From assembly GCA_023453655.1 (NCBI GenBank), contig JAEXTE010000163.1, positions 1 to 5,345 on the forward strand: a DNA stretch of 5,345 bases. Reading direction: 5' to 3'. Made by a program: the position numbers and the translations under genes. How positions within the stretch are numbered: position 1 is the first letter of the stretch; each line of letters begins with the position of its first letter. This DNA comes from Pseudomonadota bacterium (GTDB taxonomy: Bacteria; Pseudomonadota; Gammaproteobacteria; Xanthomonadales; Xanthomonadaceae). The notes under the pieces are model-generated. The model worked only from the letters and a program-made list of their open reading frames with translations. It had not been told where the DNA came from and ran no database searches. Below, piece after piece: positions 1 to 4,704 of this stretch.

Positions 1-124
1 CGGCGCGATGATCGCCTTCGCCGGCGCGCTGCGCCTGGCCGCCGGCCAGCACGATGGCCCCGCGGTGCACGTGACGCCGCGCTGGGACATGGCCACGCTC
101 GCGCCGGTGGCGACGGCCGCCTGA
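1..124 (+). CDS. tsaD: TsaD, tRNA N6-threonylcarbamoyladenosine transferase, C-terminal end only (5' truncated by the window)
   Basis: Reading from base 2 gives 40 codons ([16 protein letters not shown]... ending ...PVATAA) and a TGA stop at 122-124. The stretch [16 protein letters not shown] matches the C-terminal motif of bacterial TsaD/Gcp, normally preceded by CTDN; base 1 is a C, compatible with the end of an Asn codon. The tail with [11 protein letters not shown] matches the usual PRWP/D..LA ending. TsaD is the ASKHA-fold subunit that, with TsaB and TsaE, transfers threonylcarbamoyl to A37 of ANN-decoding tRNAs in the cytoplasm. The metal-binding and nucleotide-binding parts lie outside the window, so only family membership can be judged. 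The gene sits 23 bases upstream of folB on the same strand. TsaD and FolB genes are also close together in enteric bacteria, which supports the call. Confidence 0.85.
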   Translation, partial: GAMIAFAGALRLAAGQHDGPAVHVTPRWDMATLAPVATAA

Positions 125-136
125 GTCGCGCCGGTT

Positions 137-147
137 AGGATGGGCGC
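137..147 (+). promoter_or_regulatory. folB ribosome binding site (AGGA) within a TTAGGAT stretch
   Basis: AGGA at 137-140 lies seven bases before the ATG at 148 and supports that start. The surrounding TTAGGAT is one of the few A/T-containing patches in the short tsaD-folB gap and resembles a weak -10 box (TAGGAT, 136-141). I could not find a convincing -35 element about 17 bases upstream, so the ribosome binding reading is preferred. Confidence 0.45.
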
Positions 148-504
148 ATGGACAAGGTTTTCATCGAGGCGCTCGAGATCGACGCGCTGATCGGCATCTA
201 CGACTGGGAGCGGCGGATCCGCCAGACCCTGGTGTTCGACCTGGAAATGGGTTTCGACAACCGCGTGCCCGCCGCCAGCGACGACATCGCCGACACGCTC
301 AACTACAAGGCGGTGAGCAAGCGCCTGATCGAATACGTCAGGCAGTCGGACTTCGGCCTGGTGGAGACCTTGGCCGAGCGCTGCGCGCAGATCGTGATCG
401 ACGAGTTCGGGGTCGACTGGCTGCGCCTCAAGCTGAGCAAGCCGGGCGCGGTGCGCGGCGCGCGCGCGGTCGGCGTCGTCATCGAGCGCCGCCGCACGAA
501 GTAG
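148..504 (+). CDS. folB: FolB, dihydroneopterin aldolase
   Basis: FolB cleaves 7,8-dihydroneopterin to 6-hydroxymethyl-7,8-dihydropterin and glycolaldehyde in cytoplasmic folate synthesis; many FolB enzymes also epimerise the side chain to give dihydromonapterin. At 118 residues it has the usual family length and aligns end to end with E. coli FolB from memory. Visible landmarks are IGIYDWE at 15-21 with the pterin-site Glu21, DTLNYKAV at 49-56 with Tyr53, LVETLAE at 71-77 with the pterin-anchoring Glu73, and KLSKPGAV at 95-102 with Lys98 as the conserved catalytic lysine. No key residue is missing. The family forms octamers of T-fold (tunnelling fold) subunits. The ATG at 148 is preceded by AGGA with seven-base spacing, and the N-terminus MDKVFIEAL matches the family start. 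It lies 23 bases after tsaD and 24 bases before the channel gene, so co-transcription with both is plausible. The stop is TAG at 502-504. Confidence 0.96.
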   Translation: MDKVFIEALEIDALIGIYDWERRIRQTLVFDLEMGFDNRVPAASDDIADTLNYKAVSKRLIEYVRQSDFGLVETLAERCAQIVIDEFGVDWLRLKLSKPGAVRGARAVGVVIERRRTK

Positions 505-514
505 CGCGAACGAC

Positions 515-528
515 AGAGGAAGGAAGTT
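515..528 (+). promoter_or_regulatory. Purine-rich ribosome binding site that fixes the TTG start of the channel gene
   Basis: The run AGAGGAAGGAAG at 515-526 is a strong double Shine-Dalgarno-like tract. Its first half, AGAGGA (515-520), lies eight bases before TTG at 529. In the frame after the folB stop (505-528) there is no ATG, GTG, CTG or other TTG, and the first in-frame ATG is at codon 79, beyond the first membrane helix. The TTG is therefore the best start. Confidence 0.7.
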
Positions 529-1794
529 TTGCAGGCACAGCTGGAGAGACTGCAGGCGGCGCTCGCGCCGTACCCATGGGCATACACGGGCCTGGCCATC
601 GCGGCGCTGCTGCTGGCGGCGTGGCTGGCCAACTGGCTGACCAAGCGCGTCCTGCTGCGCGGCATCCAGCGCGCGCTGGCGGCCACCACCGCCCGCGACG
701 CGGCCAGCGGCGGCGAGGTGCGCCTGCGCGTGATCCCGCGCCTGGCCAACGTGGTGCCGGCGATGGTGATCGCGGCCGGCATCCCGATGGTGCCGGACCT
801 GCCGCCGCAGGTGGTGGCGGTGGTGCGCGCGCTGTGCCAGGCCTTCATCGTGCTGACCGTGGCGCTGTCGGTGTCGCGCGCCCTTGACCTGGTCAACCAG
901 GTCTACGAGCGGCGCCCGGACGCACGCAACAAGCCGATCAAGGGCTACCTGCAGGTGGCCAAGATCATCATGTTCGTGCTGGTGGCGATCTCGATCGTGG
1001 CAACCCTGATCGGCGCGCAGTTCCTGCACATCCTCACCGGCCTGGGCGCGGCGACGGCGGTGCTGATGCTGATCTTCCAGGACACGATCCTCTCGCTGGT
1101 GGCCAGCGTGCAGATCAGCAACGACGGCCGCGTACGCATCGGCGACTGGATCGAGATGCCCAGCCAGAACGCCGACGGCGACGTGATCGACATCGCCCTG
1201 CACACGGTGACGGTGCAGAACTGGGACAAGACGATCACCACCGTCCCGACCAAGAAGCTGATCAGCGACTCGTTCAAGAACTGGCGCGGGATGAGCGAGT
1301 CGGGCGGGCGCCGGATCAAGCGAGCGCTGTACCTCGACCAGCGCTCGGTGCGCTTCCTGGACGAGGACGAGGTGGCGCGGATGCGCCGCTTCGTGCTGAT
1401 CGACGGCTACCTCGACCGCAAGGCGGCCGAAATCCGCGAGTGGAACGCGACCCTGGCCGAGCGCGGCGCCGAGCCGGTCAACCGCCGCCGGGTCACCAAC
1501 CTCGGAACCTTCCGCGCCTACGTCGAGCAGTACCTGCGCCACCATCCCGGCATCCACCAGGACATGACCCTGCTGGTGCGCCAGCTGCAGCCCACCGCCG
1601 AGGGCCTGCCGCTGGAGATCTACTGCTTCAGCAGCGACGTGCGCTGGGCGTTCTACGAGGGCATCCAGGCGGACATCTTCGACCACCTGCTGGCGATCCT
1701 GCCCGAGTTCGGCCTGCGCGTGTTCCAGACCCTGGGCGACGCGCCGCTGGATCTGCGCCTGCAGCGGGTCGAGCCGCCGCAGGCGGTGGGCTGA
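529..1794 (+). CDS. ybdG: YbdG-type miniconductance mechanosensitive channel (MscS superfamily)
   Basis: This is an inner-membrane channel of the MscS superfamily that opens on membrane tension and protects against osmotic downshock. At 421 residues it is close to E. coli YbdG (415), and the soluble half matches YbdG closely from memory. About five membrane helices are visible at roughly 17-37, 70-88, 96-116, 142-162 and 168-190; the last (GLGAATAVLMLIFQDTILSL) is the pore-lining helix. The beta domain follows, with the signature RIGDWIEMP at 203-211, NADGDVIDI at 214-222 and NWDKTITTVPT at 231-241. The C-terminal part keeps SFKNWRGM at 248-255, SGGRRIKR at 258-265, LDEDE at 277-281, GTFRAY at 326-331, DMTLLVRQL at 345-353, GLPLEIY at 359-365 and IQADIFDH at 379-386, all characteristic of YbdG rather than short MscS. 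It starts at TTG after a good ribosome binding site. It sits between folB and folK with no evident metabolic link to either. Confidence 0.93.
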   Translation: MQAQLERLQAALAPYPWAYTGLAIAALLLAAWLANWLTKRVLLRGIQRALAATTARDAASGGEVRLRVIPRLANVVPAMVIAAGIPMVPDLPPQVVAVVRALCQAFIVLTVALSVSRALDLVNQVYERRPDARNKPIKGYLQVAKIIMFVLVAISIVATLIGAQFLHILTGLGAATAVLMLIFQDTILSLVASVQISNDGRVRIGDWIEMPSQNADGDVIDIALHTVTVQNWDKTITTVPTKKLISDSFKNWRGMSESGGRRIKRALYLDQRSVRFLDEDEVARMRRFVLIDGYLDRKAAEIREWNATLAERGAEPVNRRRVTNLGTFRAYVEQYLRHHPGIHQDMTLLVRQLQPTAEGLPLEIYCFSSDVRWAFYEGIQADIFDHLLAILPEFGLRVFQTLGDAPLDLRLQRVEPPQAVG

Positions 1795-1801
1795 GCCCGC
1801 C
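1785..1801 (+). other. Small stem-loop over the ybdG stop codon
   Basis: GGTGGGC (1785-1791) pairs with GCCCGCC (1795-1801), with one U-G pair, around a three-base loop that is the TGA stop itself. No T-tract follows. A second short inverted repeat, GCGCAC (1819-1824) and GTGCGC (1828-1833), follows in the same gap. In such GC-rich sequence short palindromes are common, so a terminator role is unproven. Confidence 0.3.
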
Positions 1802-1833
1802 CGCTGGCGCTCGCCGCGGCGCACGCGGTGCGC

Positions 1834-1857
1834 GATCATAGGCGCCCCCTGGAGCGC
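1834..1857 (+). promoter_or_regulatory. folK ribosome binding site, with a possible weak -10 region just upstream
   Basis: GGAG at 1851-1854 lies six bases before ATG 1861 and decides that start over the GTG at 1828, which would add eleven residues not found in the family. GATCATA at 1834-1840 is the only A/T-rich patch in the 66-base gap and could be a weak -10 element. No clear -35 box is seen, so the promoter part is speculative. Confidence 0.35.
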
Positions 1858-1860
1858 CGC

Positions 1861-2346
1861 ATGCACACCGCCTACCTCAGCCTCGGCAGCAACCTGGAAC
1901 CCGAGCGCTACCTGCGTATCGCGGTGGCGGCCCTGCGCGCGCGGTTCGGCGACGTGGCGCTGTCCACGGCCTGGCGTTTTCCCGCCGTCGGCTTCGACGG
2001 CCCGGCCTTCGTCAACGCCGCCGCGGCCGTGCGCACCGACCTGTCGCCGCAGGCCCTCAACGACTGGCTGCATGCGCTGGAGGACGCCAATGGCCGCGAC
2101 CGCAGCGGCCCCCGGTACGGCGACCGCACGCTCGACATCGACATCGTGCTCTACGACGACCTCGTGCTCGAGGGCCCCGGGCACCTGTGCATCCCGCGCG
2201 GCGAACTGCGCCACGCCTTCGTGCTCAAGCCGCTGGCGGAAATCGCGCCGGCGCTCCTGCATCCCGTGCTGGGGCGGTCGCTGGCCGAGCTGTGGCAGGC
2301 GCACCCCGACCGCGCGACCGCGTTCGACGTGGTCGCCCTGGACTGA
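1861..2346 (+). CDS. folK: FolK, 2-amino-4-hydroxy-6-hydroxymethyldihydropteridine pyrophosphokinase (HPPK)
   Basis: FolK transfers pyrophosphate from ATP to 6-hydroxymethyl-7,8-dihydropterin, the product of FolB, giving the substrate of dihydropteroate synthase (FolP). The 161-residue protein has the family length. The N-terminus reads AYLSLGSNL (4-12), the standard HPPK opening. FDGPAFVNAAAAV (45-57) is the substrate-binding F.N.. region. GRDR (78-81) carries the conserved loop arginines, and RTLDIDIVLYDD (89-100) is the HPPK signature, with Asp92 and Asp94 as the two magnesium ligands. HAFVLKPLAEIAP (118-130) matches the C-terminal family motif. The loop before the signature reads RYGDR where E. 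coli has RWGPR, so Trp89 of the E. coli enzyme is replaced by Tyr86; the catalytic arginines and aspartates remain. ATG 1861 is chosen over GTG 1828 because of the ribosome binding site and family start. It is 66 bases after ybdG and 21 before the GH109 gene. Some genomes of this group carry another folK near the pan genes, so this may be one of two copies. Confidence 0.95.
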   Translation: MHTAYLSLGSNLEPERYLRIAVAALRARFGDVALSTAWRFPAVGFDGPAFVNAAAAVRTDLSPQALNDWLHALEDANGRDRSGPRYGDRTLDIDIVLYDDLVLEGPGHLCIPRGELRHAFVLKPLAEIAPALLHPVLGRSLAELWQAHPDRATAFDVVALD

Positions 2347-2357
2347 TCCGCCCCCCC

Positions 2358-2362
2358 GGAGG
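2358..2362 (+). promoter_or_regulatory. Ribosome binding site of the GH109 gene
   Basis: GGAGG lies five bases before the GTG at 2368. It supports the GTG start, which yields an intact twin-arginine signal sequence right at the N-terminus. Confidence 0.7.
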
Positions 2363-2367
2363 TATTC

Positions 2368-3714
2368 GTGAAGCGCAGGCAACTGCTCAAGTCCTCGACC
2401 GCCCTGCTGGCCGCCGCGCCCTGGATCGGCGCCCTGGGCCGCCCGCGCGAACGCCTGCGGGTGGGCGTGATCGGCACCGGCATGCGCGGCCAGGTGCTGC
2501 TGTCGGAGCTGCTCAAGCAGGACGGCGTCGACATCGCGGCGATCTGCGACATCGAGCGCTACATGCTCGATCGCGCGCTCGCGCAGCTGGCCACCGCCGG
2601 CCGCCGCGCGCCGCAGGTCTACACCGGCAGCGTGGACGCCTGGCGCGACATGCTGGCGCGGGCGCGGCTGGACGCGGTGCTGATCGCCACGCCGTGGGAG
2701 CTGCATGCGCCCCAGGCGATCGCGGCGATGGAGGCGAAGGTGGCGGTGGGCTGCGAAGTGGTCGCCGGCATCGCCCTGCAGGACCACTGGGACGTGCTGC
2801 GCGCGCAGCAGCGCACCGGCACGCCCTACATGCTGCTGGAGAACGTCTGCTACCGGCGCGACGTGCTGGCCGTGCTGCAGATGGTGCGCCAGGGCCTGTT
2901 CGGCGAACTGGTGCACGTCCAGGGCGGCTACGAGCACGACCTGCGCGCGGTGAAGTTCAATTCCGGCGAGCCGGGCAAGCCCTATGGCGGCGGCGCCGAG
3001 TTCGGCGAACGCGGCTGGTCGGAGGCGAAGTGGCGCACGCCGCATTCGGTGCGCCGCAACGGCGAGCTCTATCCCAGCCACGGCATCGGCCCCTGCGCGC
3101 AGTGGCTCGACATCCACCGCGGCAACCGCTTCACGCGCCTGACCAGCCACGCCAGCCAGGCGCGCGGCCTGCACGAGTACGTGGTGGCGCAGGGCGGGCC
3201 GGATCATCCCAACGCCGCGGTGGAATTCGCGCTGGGCGACGTGGTGACCACCCAGATCGGCTGCGAGCAGGGCCAGACCATCCTGCTCACCCACGACACT
3301 TCGCTGCCGCGGCCGTACTCGCTGGGCTTCCGGGTGCAGGGCACAGGCGGGATCTGGATGGACCTCAACCAGTCGATCTACCTGGAGGGCAGGAGCCCGC
3401 AGCCGCACCAGTGGGAGCCGGCCCAGGCCTGGCTGGAGCGCCACGACCATCCGCTGTGGCAGCGGCTGGGCGAGCGCGCGGCCGGGGGCGGCCACGGCGG
3501 CATGGACTTCTTCGTCGTCCACGCCTTCGTCGAGGCGCTCAAGGCCGGCGCACCGATGCCGATCGACATCTACGACGCGGTGGCCTGGAGCGCGATCACC
3601 CCGCTGTCGGAAGCCTCGATCGCCGACGGCAGCCGCACGCTCGAGTTCCCGGACTTCAGCGAAGGCGCCTGGCGCGGCCGCGCGCCGGTGTTCGCCCTGG
3701 ACGGACGCTACTGA
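2368..3714 (+). CDS. Tat-exported glycoside hydrolase family 109 protein (NAD-dependent, alpha-N-acetylgalactosaminidase type)
   Basis: This is a Gfo/Idh/MocA-fold protein that matches, from memory, the Elizabethkingia meningoseptica alpha-N-acetylgalactosaminidase along nearly its full 448 residues. GH109 enzymes cleave terminal GalNAc by a redox-assisted elimination with tightly bound NAD, not by a classical two-acid mechanism. The N-terminus MKRRQLLKSS followed by TALLAAAPWIGALG is a twin-arginine signal, with no lipobox cysteine. The Rossmann domain starts at about 30: VGVIGTGMRG (32-41) has the GxGxxG glycines 36, 38 and 41, and Asp61 ends the second strand to bind the adenosine ribose. 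Next come ATPWELHAPQA (107-117) and the family block ENVCYRRDV (158-166). GELVHVQGGYEHDLR (179-193) includes Tyr188, apparently equivalent to the proposed catalytic tyrosine. SEAKWRT (218-224), NGELYPSHGIGP (231-242) with Tyr235 and His238, TTQIGCEQGQTILLTHDTSL (294-313) and GGHGGMDFF (374-382) are also kept. Export with bound NAD fits the Tat route, which carries folded proteins. The true substrate is not known; other glycosidase activities are possible. Confidence 0.92.
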   Translation: MKRRQLLKSSTALLAAAPWIGALGRPRERLRVGVIGTGMRGQVLLSELLKQDGVDIAAICDIERYMLDRALAQLATAGRRAPQVYTGSVDAWRDMLARARLDAVLIATPWELHAPQAIAAMEAKVAVGCEVVAGIALQDHWDVLRAQQRTGTPYMLLENVCYRRDVLAVLQMVRQGLFGELVHVQGGYEHDLRAVKFNSGEPGKPYGGGAEFGERGWSEAKWRTPHSVRRNGELYPSHGIGPCAQWLDIHRGNRFTRLTSHASQARGLHEYVVAQGGPDHPNAAVEFALGDVVTTQIGCEQGQTILLTHDTSLPRPYSLGFRVQGTGGIWMDLNQSIYLEGRSPQPHQWEPAQAWLERHDHPLWQRLGERAAGGGHGGMDFFVVHAFVEALKAGAPMPIDIYDAVAWSAITPLSEASIADGSRTLEFPDFSEGAWRGRAPVFALDGRY

Positions 3715-3753
3715 GGACGGTCCCGCGGCGCCGTCACATCCCCGGCGCCGTCC
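3715..3753 (+). terminator. GC-rich stem-loop after the GH109 gene, possible terminator
   Basis: Directly after the TGA, the eight-base palindrome CGGCGCCG occurs at 3726-3733 and again at 3743-3750, separated by nine bases, so the copies can pair as an 8-bp stem. They are also a direct repeat of ten bases, CGGCGCCGTC (3726-3735 and 3743-3752). Alternatively GGACGG (3715-3720) can pair with CCGTCC (3748-3753). No T-run follows, so this is not a textbook intrinsic terminator; it may end or stabilise the upstream transcript. Confidence 0.4.
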
Positions 3754-3831
3754 CCGTCTGGTGGTGACAACCGTCAATTGCCGGCGCGCGGGCGCGGCGG
3801 CAGTCTGGTGGTCCACCACGGAGGCAAGGCG
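3754..3831 (+). promoter_or_regulatory. Leader of the DUF6159 gene with ribosome binding site and a small inverted repeat
   Basis: GGAGG at 3820-3824 lies seven bases before ATG 3832 and decides that start over the upstream TTG at 3778. The 5' part of the leader holds the least GC-rich patch of the gap, including TGAC-AACC-GTCA (3765-3776), a 4-bp inverted repeat, and GTGACA (3764-3769), which resembles a -35 box. No good -10 box is found at proper spacing, so a promoter here is expected from the gap length but not demonstrated. Confidence 0.35.
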
Positions 3832-4665
3832 ATGTTCGACAAGGTTGCGCGCAGTTGGGATCTGGTCAAGGCCAGCGCGTCGGTGTTGCGCTCGGACAAG
3901 GAGCTGATGCTGTTCCCCGTCATCTCCGGCATCGCCACCGTGGTGGTGCTGGCGACCTTCCTGCTGCCGATGTTCGCGCTGCGGATCTTCGCCGATGGCT
4001 TCGGCGTGGGCGGGGCGGTGTTCGCCTTCCTGTTCTATTTCGTCCAGTACAGCGTGATGATCTTCTTCAACTGCGCCCTGGTCGGCGCGGCGATGATCCG
4101 GCTCGAGGGCGGCGACCCCACCCTGGCCGACGGCTTCCGCGCCGCCCGTGCGCGACTGCCCGCGATCCTCGGCTACGCCGCCGTCGCCGCGACCGTCGGC
4201 GTGCTGTTGCAGTCGCTCAAGCGCAAGGACAACAACTTCGTCGTACGCCTGGTCGGCAGCGGGCTTGGCGCGGCCTGGACCCTGGCCACCTTCCTGGTCG
4301 TGCCGGTGCTGGTGACCCGCGACGTCGGGCCGATCGACGCGCTCAAGCAGAGCGCGACGCTGCTCAAGCGCACCTGGGGCGAGAACGCGGTCGGGCAGGT
4401 CGGCATCGGCGCCGCGTTCGGGCTGATCACCTTCGCCCTGGTGCTGGTGGGCGCGGGCGCCGCGCTGCTGGCGGCGCAGGTGTCGGTGGCGCTGGCGATC
4501 ATGGTGGGCGCGCTGTTCCTGCTGGTGGTGCTGCTGGCGGGCGTCTACCAGGCGGCGCTGAGCGGCATCTACTCCGCGGCGCTGTACCGCTACGCGGTCT
4601 CGCATGAAACGCCGCCGGCGTTCCGCGACGCCGGGCTGGAGCAGGCCTTCCTGCCGGGCCGCTGA
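3832..4665 (+). CDS. DUF6159-type integral membrane protein, about six helices
   Basis: The 277-residue product resembles the family of bacterial membrane proteins labelled DUF6159, recognised by the N-terminal block SWDLVKASASVLRSDKELMLFPVISG (residues 8-33) and the ending PPAFRDAGLEQAF (261-273). Function is unknown. Hydrophobic segments suggest six membrane helices at roughly 29-50, 61-86, 108-128, 141-162, 189-214 and 216-245. Between helices there are LEGGDPTLADGF (91-102) and ALKQSATLLKRTWGEN (170-185), motifs of the kind seen in glycerophosphoryl-diester-like and YIP1-like membrane families, where a W/F-x-L-L-x-x amphipathic segment precedes each helical pair. There is no signal peptide, catalytic motif or cofactor site I can recognise. 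ATG 3832 is chosen for its GGAGG ribosome binding site; the TTG at 3778 would add 18 residues rich in Gly and Arg and unlike the family. It follows a 117-base gap and probably forms its own transcript. Its end faces the pteridine reductase gene only 20 bases away. Confidence 0.8.
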   Translation: MFDKVARSWDLVKASASVLRSDKELMLFPVISGIATVVVLATFLLPMFALRIFADGFGVGGAVFAFLFYFVQYSVMIFFNCALVGAAMIRLEGGDPTLADGFRAARARLPAILGYAAVAATVGVLLQSLKRKDNNFVVRLVGSGLGAAWTLATFLVVPVLVTRDVGPIDALKQSATLLKRTWGENAVGQVGIGAAFGLITFALVLVGAGAALLAAQVSVALAIMVGALFLLVVLLAGVYQAALSGIYSAALYRYAVSHETPPAFRDAGLEQAFLPGR

Positions 4666-4672
4666 CCCGCAC

Positions 4673-4704
4673 CGGGCGGGCGTCGCTACAGCGGCGTCCG
4701 CCCG
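4673..4704 (+). terminator. Strong hairpin between the convergent genes, covering the reductase stop codon
   Basis: Bases 4673-4687 pair with 4690-4704 to form a 15-bp stem closing on two bases (in practice a four-base UACA loop). Two pairs, 4680-4697 and 4683-4694, are G-U in the + strand RNA; in the minus-strand RNA the same positions become C-A mismatches. The hairpin should therefore be more stable in the transcript of the DUF6159 gene, which ends at 4665. It lacks a T-tract on either side. The minus-strand stop codon (4686-4688) lies at the tip, and the last five codons of the reductase form one arm. Confidence 0.55.

Noticed and set aside
303..896. A 197-codon minus-strand open frame opposite folB and the channel gene
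   Set aside because: Composition rich in Arg, Ser, Ala and Thr with no motif; it is the antisense shadow of two well-supported genes and has no own ribosome binding site that I trust.
945..1319. A 124-codon minus-strand open frame opposite the channel pore region
   Set aside because: Its hydrophobic look mirrors the antisense of membrane helices and beta-domain codons; it lies wholly inside the YbdG-type gene.
1828..1860. GTG 1828 as an upstream start of folK
   Set aside because: It would add MRDHRRPLERR, absent from the family, and lacks a better ribosome binding site. ATG 1861 with GGAG six bases upstream gives the standard N-terminus.
2187..3767. A 526-codon open frame on the + strand overlapping folK and the GH109 gene
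   Set aside because: It is out of frame with both real genes, dominated by Arg, Ala, Gly and Pro, and has no recognisable domain. Long shadow frames are expected in such GC-rich DNA; the GH109 frame beneath it is fully supported.
3778..3831. TTG 3778 as the start of the DUF6159 gene
   Set aside because: The added 18 residues are Gly/Arg-rich and unlike the family, and GGAGG at 3820-3824 is placed for ATG 3832.
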